NCBI GenBank assembly: GCA_000824845.1
Contig: CCNC01000074.1
Coordinates: 104,995 to 168,994 of the forward strand
Direction of reading: 5' to 3'
Length of the DNA: 64,000 bases
DNA from: Mesorhizobium sp. ORS 3359
GTDB taxonomy: Bacteria > Pseudomonadota > Alphaproteobacteria > Rhizobiales > Rhizobiaceae
A program made the translations under genes and the position numbers. The first letter of the stretch is position 1, and each line of letters opens with the position of its first letter. The notes below the pieces were generated by a model. That model saw only the letters and a list, made by a program, of their open reading frames with translations, searched no databases and had not been told where the DNA came from. This document shows, one piece after another, positions 8,160 through 17,187 of this stretch.

Positions 8160-11100
8160 TCGGCTGCCATCCTACGCAGCGCTTCATCATCCATGAGTTC
8201 GGGGTTGATCCGTTGCAGCTCCTTGCGAGCTTTTTCCTTGACTTGGACTACTGTCGTCTCCGATTGCCCATTGCCAATGTTGTCGACCTCAACAATGGCA
8301 TGCATATAGCCGAGCAGTGAGGGCCGCCGCTCGGGTGGCGCAGCCACGATCACCTGCAGGCCTAGGCTCTCATAGAAGCTCATCATTTGCCGCTGGTTCT
8401 TGCCGTCCAGCTTGGCAAAGGCTTCATCGAAGACGGCAAGTGCCATTCCAAGTTGCGATCCCGATCTTCCTTCGGCGGTCCCATAAACGGAGGCCAGCGA
8501 GGCACCGATGGCAACGTAAAGCGGGACTTGTTGCTCGGCTCCGGAACCAGTGCCACGGCGAGTTTCCCAGCGTGTCTTGTGTCCGGTATCGAGGTTCTCC
8601 ATGTGAATTTCGAAAACGAAAAAGCTCCGATAGTCCTCAAAACTGTCGAAGTCGGTATCGGGATCCTCAAGGATGCGCTTCACCTCGTCGAGCACGGGTT
8701 TGTGGGGGGAGCCTTCGGGTATCTCACCCTTGAACAGAAGATCCAGCGCATCCTCGGAAGTCACGTAGATCTCGACCGCTTTCAAGATCGGCGCGTACTG
8801 AGCCACTTGCGTCCTGCTGAACGAATATCGCTCGCCGTGGAATGTGTGATTGCGGAGACTATGGTTCAGCGAGTCGATATCTCTCTTCAGTTTGGAGATG
8901 CGTGAGTGGAGAGAGTTGACGAACTCGCCGCGAAAGATAGATGAGACTCGCTCGGAAGCTTCAGCTGCCAGTGCTTCATGCCGCGTGAGCTCGTTCTCTT
9001 CGATATCGCGTAGCGTGGCCTCCACCCAGGGCAGGATGTTCTTCAGGATGTCGCTTTCTGCTCCCACCTCCGAGCTTATGGGAGCTACGTCAAAATAGCT
9101 CCTCATGGCGGCGCGCACATTCCTGTCGGCCTCCATCATTCTATCTTTTGCCTGCTTGGAGCGATCCTCCGCGCGCTGCCCAATCGCACGATGGATCCCG
9201 GCCAGTGCTTCGTAATGGGCGGATGGATCACTTGGGATTTGTTTACCCGCGATCCTCTCCCGGTATCTGCGGTTAGCTGGCACAGCGGCCGTCAAGCGCC
9301 AGCTATATTGGAACATGCGGCGGGCGAGATTCCGCAAATGGCGCGAACCCTCTTGGTTGGTAAGGCCCGTGAGCGTCTTTCTCGCGGTTTCAGCTTGTTT
9401 CTGGTAAGCTCCCTGCCTCTTCTGGATTGAGTTGAGCTCGACATTTCTGGCGTCGACATAGGCCTGTTGGACCTTCTTCTTCTCTTCAAGCTCATATAGG
9501 CGTTTCAGGTCGCCTTGATCGACCGCCTCCAGCCTGGATCGAGCCTCTCCTGCCAGCCTCTCCTGCTGTTGCGCTCGTTCAAGCAGGCCTGCCACCGTCT
9601 CGCCGTCCGCAGGCGAAGTCACAAGGGCAACGCTGCGGTCAACCTCGGAAAGGATGCGCCTGCGCTGGGACAGGGTTTCGATTTCCTCCCGCAGAACCTC
9701 CAACCGCCTTTTCTGCTCCAGGAAAAGTTGCTCCTGCGCCGCCTTACCGATCTTAAGGCGGAAGGCTTCCTCCAGGCGGGTCCCCCGTAACAGCCCATCA
9801 TCGTAAAGGCCGTCAGCCATGAGGGCGCGGCCGGGTTGGTTAAACTCTTCCATGGTGCGGGCTAGCCGCACATTGCCATATCTGCGCTGCATGAAGGCGA
9901 CTGCGTCTTGGTCATCGGACCTGAAGAGCGAAGGGAACCAACCTGACTCGACCGGATCTTTGTATCGCTCGAGCTTGTTTAGGCTGACCAGGGAAGCCTG
10001 GCGTAGATCCCGCCTGTTTTCTCTCAGGATCGTCGTTGCCGTGTGGATGTGGTCGCGATCGACGAAGATCGCTTCCCTATCTCGACCAAGAAGACCTTCA
10101 GCCGCTTGTCCCCAATCCTTGTCGATAAGGTCAATGATGTCGCAAAGCGCTCTCGGAGCCATCCCGGCCATGCGAAGGAGCCTCATCAACTCGCGGGTAT
10201 GGTCGCCGAGGTGAGAATCCCGTGAACCGGAAGCGGCGGCCTCGATAGACCGAGACAGCTTGTCGACCTCCTCGTTCTTGGTATGCAAAGCGGCTTCCGT
10301 CTCACTGCGCGCCCTGCCAATTCTCTCGGCGGTGACGGGGAGCGACGCCAGGAACGCTTGTTCGATCACTGCCGTGGCTTCCGTGTTCCCACGCTTGACC
10401 GCCTCGGCCGCCGCGGACGCGTGAGCGGCCAATTCGCGGGAGCTTGATTCACCCTTTCCGAGTACTTCGGCCGCGGCGGCGATCCGCTGCATATGCTTCA
10501 CTCGTTCAGAGATCCGTTTGAGGCAATCTGCGGCGGAAAAGGAGTGGCTTTCGGCCATCTTGTTAAGATCGTCAATGCCCACCTTGGCTTTGATCGCTTC
10601 GATCTGCTTGATGATGCGGTGCACATCCTGGTTCGCTTCGTTGATCGAAGTGGTCAGGTCGTTAATTTCCTCCCTCTCGGCCAGAAGAGATGCCTCGGCT
10701 TCCTTGACCTCTTCTTCGAGTGCCCGCATCGCCGCCGAGGCCGCGAGGTACCTCGCCTTGCGACTGATCCAGTCCTCCTCGACGTGTTCATTGAGGAAGT
10801 TTCTAAAATCTTCCGCTCGCGCCTTGACCACTTTCAGCCGCTTCGCACGCTCCCGCATGTTCTTGATAGTCTGGTTGACTTGTCGGTAAGTCTTCAACGA
10901 CTCTCGTAGCTCACCGACCTTCATCGGAGACTCCTCGAGGATATAGTTCCTGACGAAGTCTGTTGCGGACAGGCCCTGATTAAGCGTCATACCGTTCACA
11001 ATCGCCTTTGCAAGCGCGGCGGCGTTTCCGGAAGTCGGCGCCGATCGTGGAACCAAGTCACGCATATATTCCCGGATGTGGTCCCTGGCGCTGTCGCGAT

Positions 11101-11620
11101 GGTTTACGAAACCGTTACCGCATTCCCTTTCCAGCGATTGCCTTACTTCCTCCCATTGCGCGAATTCTTGCCTTCCTTCCCGCTCACGTAAGAAATTGGC
11201 TGTTGTCAATATTTTGCCGCGGACGACGAAACGGCCGAGTATGGTTTCGGCTGGCTGTGTCTTCCTTGCCTCCATGGCGAGGCCTACCGTCAAGTCGGGC
11301 TTCACTCCATCGGCGTCTCGAAAACTAATGGCCACATAGGTAAGGCAGGCTTCGCGCCGAAAATCGCCCTCTCCACGGGCACCGAGGCAGTACCCCTGTA
11401 CTGTGCGCCTCGGACCGCTTCTGCGACGACTCTCACCAGCGACTGGATTGAGGTTCATGTAGCGTCCGCTGGCGCCGGTGAGCACCACCTGGATCATGTC
11501 CAGGATTGTTGATTTGCCCGACGCGTTTTCACCAAGGACACCGACGTGGCCGCTAACCGGAATATCTTCGACAGTGAACGAATGCCAATTCACCAGCGTG
11601 AGATGCACGAGTTCCATCAT
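8156..11620 (-). CDS. jetC: Wadjet SMC-like ATPase JetC
   Basis: An 1154-residue SbcC/MukB-like ABC ATPase. The Walker A is GENASGKST at 30-38 near the N terminus. Two long heptad-rich coiled-coil arms flank a globular hinge at roughly 480-640. The C-terminal head has the signature-like SGAEQQ (about 1026-1031), Walker B AVFDEA with Asp1065/Glu1066, and a short VIVAAPPE strand. In Wadjet, JetC dimers extrude DNA loops and detect small circular DNA. It overlaps jetB and jetD by four bases each, so the subunits are translationally coupled. Two adjacent ATG codons (11620 and 11617) can serve as start. Confidence 0.92.
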   Translation of the reverse strand: MMELVHLTLVNWHSFTVEDIPVSGHVGVLGENASGKSTILDMIQVVLTGASGRYMNLNPVAGESRRRSGPRRTVQGYCLGARGEGDFRREACLTYVAISFRDADGVKPDLTVGLAMEARKTQPAETILGRFVVRGKILTTANFLREREGRQEFAQWEEVRQSLERECGNGFVNHRDSARDHIREYMRDLVPRSAPTSGNAAALAKAIVNGMTLNQGLSATDFVRNYILEESPMKVGELRESLKTYRQVNQTIKNMRERAKRLKVVKARAEDFRNFLNEHVEEDWISRKARYLAASAAMRALEEEVKEAEASLLAEREEINDLTTSINEANQDVHRIIKQIEAIKAKVGIDDLNKMAESHSFSAADCLKRISERVKHMQRIAAAAEVLGKGESSSRELAAHASAAAEAVKRGNTEATAVIEQAFLASLPVTAERIGRARSETEAALHTKNEEVDKLSRSIEAAASGSRDSHLGDHTRELMRLLRMAGMAPRALCDIIDLIDKDWGQAAEGLLGRDREAIFVDRDHIHTATTILRENRRDLRQASLVSLNKLERYKDPVESGWFPSLFRSDDQDAVAFMQRRYGNVRLARTMEEFNQPGRALMADGLYDDGLLRGTRLEEAFRLKIGKAAQEQLFLEQKRRLEVLREEIETLSQRRRILSEVDRSVALVTSPADGETVAGLLERAQQQERLAGEARSRLEAVDQGDLKRLYELEEKKKVQQAYVDARNVELNSIQKRQGAYQKQAETARKTLTGLTNQEGSRHLRNLARRMFQYSWRLTAAVPANRRYRERIAGKQIPSDPSAHYEALAGIHRAIGQRAEDRSKQAKDRMMEADRNVRAAMRSYFDVAPISSEVGAESDILKNILPWVEATLRDIEENELTRHEALAAEASERVSSIFRGEFVNSLHSRISKLKRDIDSLNHSLRNHTFHGERYSFSRTQVAQYAPILKAVEIYVTSEDALDLLFKGEIPEGSPHKPVLDEVKRILEDPDTDFDSFEDYRSFFVFEIHMENLDTGHKTRWETRRGTGSGAEQQVPLYVAIGASLASVYGTAEGRSGSQLGMALAVFDEAFAKLDGKNQRQMMSFYESLGLQVIVAAPPERRPSLLGYMHAIVEVDNIGNGQSETTVVQVKEKARKELQRINPELMDDEALRRMAAE

Positions 11621-12267
11621 TGCAATTTTTCCTCGACGGGACCGAGCTGGCGGGGTTCATAGTCTTCCAGCGCAACCTGCTCCTCAATGCGCCTCAACGC
11701 GTCGGATCCGGAAACAAGCTTGATTATCGGCCGGACCACCACCTCCCGATCCTGAAGGACACGATCGAACTCTCCGAGCCAGATCAGGTTGCGCGAAGCA
11801 AGATCCTCAAGAACGTCTTGGAACCTCGACTGGGACACAAGCATCTTTGTGCCCCTTTCGGCCATTTCCCTGTATTTCTCGTAGAGGGCGTTAAATGTGG
11901 TCAAGACCGTCGCACGCTCTTCAACGTTGCCCTGGTTCGCTTCGTCCTGCCAATGAGCCGCTGCCACCAGAAGCACGATAGTCTCGTCAGCCCTCATTTT
12001 TGGTGTTGACGACATCTCCTCATCATCAAGCACAATCCCCGCCCACTGTTCGTCTTGCTCGCGGTGGACGCGGTAGCCAATGCAATCAAAGAAATTGTCG
12101 ATCACTTTTCTGAAGCGACTATCCATAATTACATCATAGACGGTCGCCACACCCCGATCGCCCGAATAGACGAATTGATGACGGAGGAGGTATCGGCAAG
12201 CTTTCCGAAGGTCGGCACCCTTGTCCCCGCCGTATCGGGCCTCGACCTCCTCGAACTCAGTCAGCAT
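11617..12267 (-). CDS. jetB: Wadjet subunit JetB (DUF4194)
   Basis: A 216-residue, mostly helical protein. The pattern of an N-terminal winged-helix-like part (ADLRKACRYLLRHQFVY...GVATVYDVI), a central ETIVLLVAAAHWQDEA segment and a C-terminal helix-rich end fits the DUF4194, MukE-like kite subunit that bridges kleisin JetA and the JetC heads. I prefer ATG 12267, because GGAGG lies five bases upstream within jetA and the ATG overlaps the jetA stop region (ATGCTGACTGA). An in-frame ATG at 12288 would add seven residues. Its end overlaps jetC by four bases. Confidence 0.86.
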   Translation of the reverse strand: MLTEFEEVEARYGGDKGADLRKACRYLLRHQFVYSGDRGVATVYDVIMDSRFRKVIDNFFDCIGYRVHREQDEQWAGIVLDDEEMSSTPKMRADETIVLLVAAAHWQDEANQGNVEERATVLTTFNALYEKYREMAERGTKMLVSQSRFQDVLEDLASRNLIWLGEFDRVLQDREVVVRPIIKLVSGSDALRRIEEQVALEDYEPRQLGPVEEKLQ

Positions 12268-13783
12268 CCACGCCTCCAGCCATGGCAACCCGTCTCCGGA
12301 TGAGGAAGTTACCGCACTTTATCCACTCGCTATCATGCTGATGTCCCTGAGAGTCATCCACGATCTCAAACGCCGCCGCGATAGAAGGCGGAACTTCGCC
12401 CGGTTTGGTAAACCGTCGGATCACATCGAATGCAATGAATGAGTCTACGTCTTCTATCTCCAGGAAACGTGCCTCTTTCGTCACCGCCAGCGGAACTTTA
12501 TCATTTAGCCATTGCAGTAGTTGTTTCTCGTCTGGAACGATTCTTTCCATGTACTGCTTCTTGAGTTTCTTACGCAGCGCCAGCAACGGATCCAGGACTT
12601 TGGGTGGGACCGCCATTAACTCCAGCGCCTTACGTGGTTGCCGCGGCTGCGCGAGGTGCCTTTCCGACCACGGCGTTCGCATCGGCTCGACCGGGAGGGG
12701 TACCCAAGCGAACTCAGAAAGGGTAGGGCGCTGGTCCATTACCTTGTGAAGCCGGTGTATGAGCGATGCGGCCCGGCTCGAAATGCCACTGCTCCCTTGT
12801 TCCGCATATTTGACCGTGTTGCGGAGTCGCTGTTCGAGCTGCCGGCGAAAGATGGCGATCCGGTCGAACATCTCGCCGATGCCATCAAAGACTTCCTGAA
12901 TCGATAGAAGGTCGGTCTCTGCTGTTCTAAGCCCATCCTCGTGGGTATCGGCCATTCCGCTCTCGACATAGCCCGAAGCGATCATCTTCATGATTTCGGG
13001 GTGGAGAGAGATATCGCGAGCCAGGTCAAGGATGTGGTCCTTGAATCTAAAGGGATGATTGAAAGTGTGGATGGCTTGGAAGTCCTTTAGAACCAATTCA
13101 CCGATGAATTCCTGAAAGTAAGCGTCTACCCTCTCGCGCATGCTCCGCGATTCCATAATAGTCCGGCGGATCCGCCTCAGGTCCGAGAGGATCGCCCTGA
13201 GCGTCTTGAGAAAGGCGGTGGCGTGTTCTCTCGCCTGCACCACGGCATATGCAGCATCCACGGCGTCCTTTCCTGAAGACCCTGGCTGGAGTCTTGCCGC
13301 CAGCTCCAGACTTTGTTTGACGTTGACAACGACGCCACCAAAGCGCTGGCTCACGTCGGACTTCAGACTGGACAGGAGCTGCATGACCAAGCTTGCCCCC
13401 ATGGGCATATCTACGGTCACTCGTAGCCCATATTCTTCCTCTTCGAGCCAACCGGTCTGGATCAGCTTCTGGTAGGCAACACTTGCGACCCGCAACGCTG
13501 TTTCCGCAGCCTCATTCGCCTCGCCTGCAAACTTCAGCCGCCGACGGCGCTTTGACACTAAGTCGGGAAGGCCTTCACCAACATCGTCGCCCTCGGCAAG
13601 AAGCTCAGGCTTTCGTTTGATGAGATCGTAGATTGCGTGGACGACTTCCTGAGGCGTAGGGAAGGATGCTCCACGAGAGAAGAAGCGCTCGTAGGCATCT
13701 AATAACGCCGCCTCATAGAGGAATCGGAATTTGCGTGAAAAGATCAGAAACGCGTCATCATTAAGATAACGAAAAAGTGCCAT
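12257..13783 (-). CDS. jetA: Wadjet kleisin-like subunit JetA
   Basis: A 508-residue helical protein, first gene of the jet operon. The start (MALFRYLNDDAFLIFSRK) resembles the DUF5716/JetA type, and a central helical region and a C-terminal winged-helix-like part (about 400-500) are consistent with a MukF-like kleisin linking the JetC heads. The assignment rests on similarity to JetA as I remember it and on the fixed order A-B-C-D with correct sizes. No strong Shine-Dalgarno precedes the ATG (GGGGTAAACGCCACAA). Expression control is not evident from the sequence. Confidence 0.86.
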   Translation of the reverse strand: MALFRYLNDDAFLIFSRKFRFLYEAALLDAYERFFSRGASFPTPQEVVHAIYDLIKRKPELLAEGDDVGEGLPDLVSKRRRRLKFAGEANEAAETALRVASVAYQKLIQTGWLEEEEYGLRVTVDMPMGASLVMQLLSSLKSDVSQRFGGVVVNVKQSLELAARLQPGSSGKDAVDAAYAVVQAREHATAFLKTLRAILSDLRRIRRTIMESRSMRERVDAYFQEFIGELVLKDFQAIHTFNHPFRFKDHILDLARDISLHPEIMKMIASGYVESGMADTHEDGLRTAETDLLSIQEVFDGIGEMFDRIAIFRRQLEQRLRNTVKYAEQGSSGISSRAASLIHRLHKVMDQRPTLSEFAWVPLPVEPMRTPWSERHLAQPRQPRKALELMAVPPKVLDPLLALRKKLKKQYMERIVPDEKQLLQWLNDKVPLAVTKEARFLEIEDVDSFIAFDVIRRFTKPGEVPPSIAAAFEIVDDSQGHQHDSEWIKCGNFLIRRRVAMAGGVDAD

Positions 13784-14088
13784 TTGTGGCGTTTACCCCA
13801 AGCTGCCCGGTCACTTTTATGCCACTGCTTAGTGGGTCAAACAACCCGAGGAAGGCACGTAAAGCAATATTTGGCGGCCTTTGACGCAACATCTTTACTT
13901 AAAGGGGCGCTAACTATCGTCTCAAGCGAGCTGAGGAGTCAGTCAGAACCCACAGAATCCAGCGCGAACTCCGGCCACAGGAACCGAGCCTCGGGGTGGC
14001 GAGCGAAACATCCTCCGCGTTCACAATGACAGCGCACTCAAGTCCGGACGCGATGGCCGCTTACGCCTATCCGCTTCCTGGACGAGGT
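13784..14088. other. Intergenic region upstream of the jet operon
   Basis: About 305 bases between jetA and the recombinase remnant. It must contain the jet promoter, but I see no convincing -35/-10 pair, no repeat cluster and no coding sequence with protein-like composition. Low-quality open frames here have arginine/serine-rich random-looking products. Confidence 0.5.
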
Positions 14089-14540
14089 TCAATAGCGTGT
14101 CCCCGCGCCATCTAACGATGCTCCGGAGTACGGGCCGATTTTGTGCTCTGCCACAAGGCCAAAGAGCCGCCCGTACGTCATCTGCGGGGACACGTCGTCA
14201 TGACCTTTGATTTCATTGCGAAAAAAGCGGCTTTGCCCACGCCTTGCCCACGGTTCAAAACCGCGGACGAGTACTGCTTAGGTGAAAACCTGCGGCGCAA
14301 TCCATGAAGCGTGTAGCCCTCAGGAATTCCGGCCTGGAGGGTCCAATGCCGAATCATGCCTGTCAAGCTCTTTTCTGAGAAGGGCTTGCCATACGCGCTT
14401 TCAGGACGGTGCCGCCTTTGACTAGTAGCGCAATGGCGGCTTTTGCTTCCATCGATCCAAACCGGAACGAATGCTTCTGGCTCAACCCGACCTTGGAGCA
14501 TGAGATCGGGGCGGTGATCTTCTTGCCGCACCGCGTTCAT
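14089..14540 (-). pseudogene. Decayed tyrosine recombinase, C-terminal remnant
   Basis: Reading on the minus strand, 14540 down to about 14240 gives an integrase core fragment (GKPFSEKSLTGMIRHWTLQ, then GYTLHGLRRRF with the HxxR box). The following bases fit the family only in another frame, giving EIKGHDDVSPQMTYGRLF with the GH...Y end of the catalytic domain, and a stop at 14089-14091. At least one frameshift and loss of the N-terminal two thirds make it a pseudogene. It is evidence of an older mobile element inside the island. Confidence 0.7.
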
Positions 14541-14554
14541 GGATCATTGGCCGG

Positions 14555-14788
14555 TTAGGTGCGGAGCAATCTGACTCCAGGGCGATTGCCATTAGTGAAT
14601 TCTACCCCCTCTGTCTCAAGGACAGCCCGAATCTTATCTTGGGTCTCGGCAGCCACGACCGCAGTGCGCTCACTGTCGCTCTCGCAGCGCTTTATTGTCG
14701 GAATAGAGACGCCAGCCCGACGGGCAAGCTCCGCTTGTGAGAGACCGATCAACGCTCGGGCCGCCCGCATCTGTGCCGCAGTTACCAA
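14555..14788 (-). CDS. Small XRE-family transcriptional regulator
   Basis: A 77-residue protein that is almost wholly a Cro/CI-type helix-turn-helix: MRAARALIGLSQAELARRAG, then VSIPTIKRCESD, ending with a short strand (GVEFTNGNRPGVRL). This short XRE type is common on rhizobial islands. The TTG at 14788 is preferred because the family usually begins M-x-TAAQMRAAR; ATG 14770 is the alternative. The AAGAAG before the TTG is a modest ribosome site. Two palindromes at 14807-14848 lie in the divergent control region and may be its operators. Confidence 0.85.
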   Translation of the reverse strand: MVTAAQMRAARALIGLSQAELARRAGVSIPTIKRCESDSERTAVVAAETQDKIRAVLETEGVEFTNGNRPGVRLLRT

Positions 14789-14806
14789 TTCTTCTTGATC
14801 CCTTTA

Positions 14807-14824
14807 GATCATTCCTCTATGATC
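14807..14824. promoter_or_regulatory. Operator-like palindrome 1
   Basis: GATCAT-TCCTCT-ATGATC is a perfect inverted repeat with 6-base arms, 19 bases upstream of the XRE regulator start. Its position between divergent genes suggests a binding site for that regulator. The link is inferred. Confidence 0.45.
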
Positions 14825-14848
14825 CAAAGGTATCAAAGATACCCTTGG
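14824..14848. promoter_or_regulatory. Operator-like palindrome 2
   Basis: Arms CCAAAGGTATC (14824-14834) and GATACCCTTGG (14838-14848) are inverted with one mismatch around AAA. It abuts palindrome 1 and lies between the XRE gene and the plus-strand gene at 14936. XRE proteins bind such dyads, so autoregulation and control of the recombinase module are plausible. Confidence 0.5.
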
Positions 14849-14935
14849 CCCCTCTTTGGTCCGGGGTTCGGCTAGACGCGGTGTTAGTGCACCTCGCCTA
14901 GCCTGACCACGTCTAAGCTTCAGGGAGCTCGGATC

Positions 14936-15467
14936 ATGGCTGATTCCGACAATAGCACGACTCTGCATCCCGTCACCCGCAGGAGCCTACTTGCGCGAAC
15001 GGCAATTGCAATGGCGGGATCGAAGCCAAAAGCTGTTGCCGACAGCGTTTTCGAAAGACACCAATCGAAGAATGTGATGATCGAGCTTGCCGATGGTAGT
15101 ACCGTCACGCTGAATTCACTGGATTCGCTTCGCGATATGCTTTGCGAAGGTTCTGTCGATCCAGCAATTGGCGCGAAGGTCGAGGCCGAGCTGCTAGCTC
15201 ATCAAAGGCGATGGGATGCCTTCGATCGTGCAATTGGCTATTCTGCCGCGTTGCGCGCTGAAAGTGAGGCGGCCGATCGCGCGGAGCCGTTGCTTAAGGC
15301 GTTGTCAGAAACGCCAGCAAAGTTCCCTTGCCGGAGTGGTAGCTAAGCTCGATGCCATACTCAGGGAAGGGCAGCCGTCAAAGGATGATGATGAACTTCC
15401 CTGGCCGCAAATCCGCTCAGCCTTGGAAGATATTGGTCGGATCAGCGAGCGGACGACGAAAAGTTAG
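14936..15467 (+). pseudogene. Frameshifted conserved island gene of unknown function
   Basis: The first frame (14936-15346) gives 136 residues with an arginine pair near the N terminus (VTRRSLLARTAIAMAG, Tat-signal-like) and MIELADGSTVTLNSLDSLRD. It ends abnormally as PAKFPCRSGS. Dropping one T of the pair at 15323-15324 lets it run on as AKSLAGVVAKLDAILREGQP, then ELPWPQIRSALEDIGRI, to a stop at 15467. That joined protein of about 176 residues looks like a single conserved rhizobial phage/island protein. Either the gene is inactivated or the base is a sequencing error. Function is unknown. Confidence 0.65.
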
Positions 15468-15655
15468 CTCCATGGAGCTGACTCGAATCTTCTGATAAGT
15501 CTCACGGCGCGAAATCGGGGACTACATTTCAGCTGGGGAATAAATCAGAGCAGAAAGGGATACAGGAGCGTACACAACGGCCATGCGCTATTCCAGCAAT
15601 TTCGACGATGCTTGCCCTGACGTTGCAATCGCACGTCGCAATCTGGGCATGAGCG

Positions 15656-15988
15656 ATGAAAAAAACTCAGTTATTGATGCGTCCGAGAACGGTCGCCGAA
15701 ACACCACTGCGGCTCGACGATTTGCCCTTGTTCGCTACCGATCAGCAGATCGCCCAGGCGATTGTCGGTCGCGAGAATGCGGAAAGGTGGATGCGCGAGC
15801 GACTGCCGACCCTATCTTGCAAGCCGGGCTTCCCGGCGGTTGACGATTTCCATGGCGGTCGGCCTGTTGCTCTCGTACGCCGTTTCTACGAAGGTTATTT
15901 TGGCACCGCCCAGTCGCCGGCAGCGGCGCCAGGCAGAGCGGACGCAAGTCAATGGAAGACGAAGAGCAGACCAAGGCACCAGGGCTGA
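15656..15988 (+). CDS. Small conserved protein encoded just ahead of the integrase
   Basis: A 110-residue protein with a recognisable core LPLFATDQQIAQAIVGRENA, then GFPAVDDFHGGRPVALVRRFYEGY. Short proteins of this pattern often precede, and overlap, rhizobial phage-type integrases and look like MerR/excisionase-type DNA-binding modules. That function is inferred. It overlaps the integrase start by 37 bases, so the two are probably co-translated. The start is uncertain (ATG 15656, no strong ribosome site; ATG 15677 possible). Confidence 0.65.
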   Translation: MKKTQLLMRPRTVAETPLRLDDLPLFATDQQIAQAIVGRENAERWMRERLPTLSCKPGFPAVDDFHGGRPVALVRRFYEGYFGTAQSPAAAPGRADASQWKTKSRPRHQG

Positions 15989-17187
15989 AGTGGATTAAGC
16001 GCGCCAACGGCAGGACGCCGTTTTGGATTGCCGACGAAGCTGATGTGAAGAACGGCTATATCCCGAAAACGGTGAACCTGTATTATCTCGCCGATCAGCC
16101 CGAAATGCTGAAGGCGAAGTGCGATTCCCTGCAAGCGGAAATGCTTCTCTGGCGTACCGGCTACCGTGCCGATCCGCTGAAGTTCGATGGCTCGATCAAG
16201 TCGCTGCTGATGATCTATGAGACACACCCGCGAAGCACCTATCGGAAGCTACGACCTGGATCGCTCCGGCCTTACAATCACTATCTGAAGAACCTGAAGG
16301 GCCACATCGGCAGCGTCCGTATCGATCAAACTACTGGCGTCGATCTCATGGACTGGCACGACGTGTGGTCGGAGAATGGCCGATACCTCGCCGCCGCCAC
16401 CACGGCGCGCGCAGTGCTGTTTGCCGCGGTGAGCTTCGGGATCATGATGAGACTAGAAGGCTGTTCAACGCTGGCAGCCGTCATGCGCGCGACCGCCAAG
16501 ACGTTGCCGCACCCGAAACCGCGCAACCAGTCCGCGTCGGCACAACAGATCATCGCTGCACGTGCCGCAGCCCACCGGAACGGCCGGCCATCATCGGCGC
16601 TTGCCTACGCCCTGTGCTTCGAGACGGTTTTGCGGCTTTGGGATGTAATTGGGCAATGGTGGCCGATGGACATGGGTGGTATTTCAGAAATCCTTGATGC
16701 CGATCGAGATCTGAAATGGTTCGGCCTGCGATGGGAAGACATCGACGCGGACATGGTGCTTCACTACACGCCGTCCAAGACCGCCGACAGCTCCGGAGCG
16801 AGTATTTCCTATTCGCTGCAGAAAGCGCCGATGGTGATGGAAGAGTTGAAGCACTGGCCGGTTGAGCAGCGCACTGGCCCAATGATCGTTTCGGAAGAAA
16901 ACGGCCTGCCATGGCGGGCTTCGATCTTCGCGCAGCGCTGGACGGTGGACCGCAAAGCGGCGGGCCTGCCGGCGACCTTGTGGGCTCGCGATCTGCGCGC
17001 GTCCGGTATCACGGAGGGCAGGGCGTCGGGCGCCAGGCTGGACGATACCAGCAAGGTCGCCGGACACACCGGGACCAAGACGACAGAGAAGTATGATCGC
17101 GCCGTGTTGGAAGCCGCCGACCGCTTTGCCGAGGCGCGGCTTAAGCGCCGTGAACAGAGCGGTAACGGCAGCGGTAACGCGCGGTAA
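15952..17187 (+). CDS. Tyrosine-type recombinase/integrase, second island integrase
   Basis: A 411-residue protein with an N-terminal SAM-like core-binding region (about 60-170) and a C-terminal catalytic domain. Probable catalytic residues are the Arg in CFETVLRLWDV, Arg in WARDLRASGI, His in VAGHTG and Tyr in TTEKYDRA. It differs in type from the integrase at 5114, lacking the DUF4102 domain. It sits at the right end of the island, about 125 bases before core sequence resumes. The position suggests its own element was inserted here or nested in the guaA island. No matching attachment repeats were found. Confidence 0.85.
   Translation: MEDEEQTKAPGLKWIKRANGRTPFWIADEADVKNGYIPKTVNLYYLADQPEMLKAKCDSLQAEMLLWRTGYRADPLKFDGSIKSLLMIYETHPRSTYRKLRPGSLRPYNHYLKNLKGHIGSVRIDQTTGVDLMDWHDVWSENGRYLAAATTARAVLFAAVSFGIMMRLEGCSTLAAVMRATAKTLPHPKPRNQSASAQQIIAARAAAHRNGRPSSALAYALCFETVLRLWDVIGQWWPMDMGGISEILDADRDLKWFGLRWEDIDADMVLHYTPSKTADSSGASISYSLQKAPMVMEELKHWPVEQRTGPMIVSEENGLPWRASIFAQRWTVDRKAAGLPATLWARDLRASGITEGRASGARLDDTSKVAGHTGTKTTEKYDRAVLEAADRFAEARLKRREQSGNGSGNAR

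Noticed and set aside
13784..14029. 81-residue plus-strand frame beside jetA
   Set aside because: Starts at the jetA start codon region, composition looks random, no ribosome site; more likely the jet promoter region.
15583..15843. 86-residue frame overlapping the small gene ahead of the second integrase
   Set aside because: The 15656-15988 frame has the conserved-looking core and overlaps the integrase start as expected; this one is out of frame with it.
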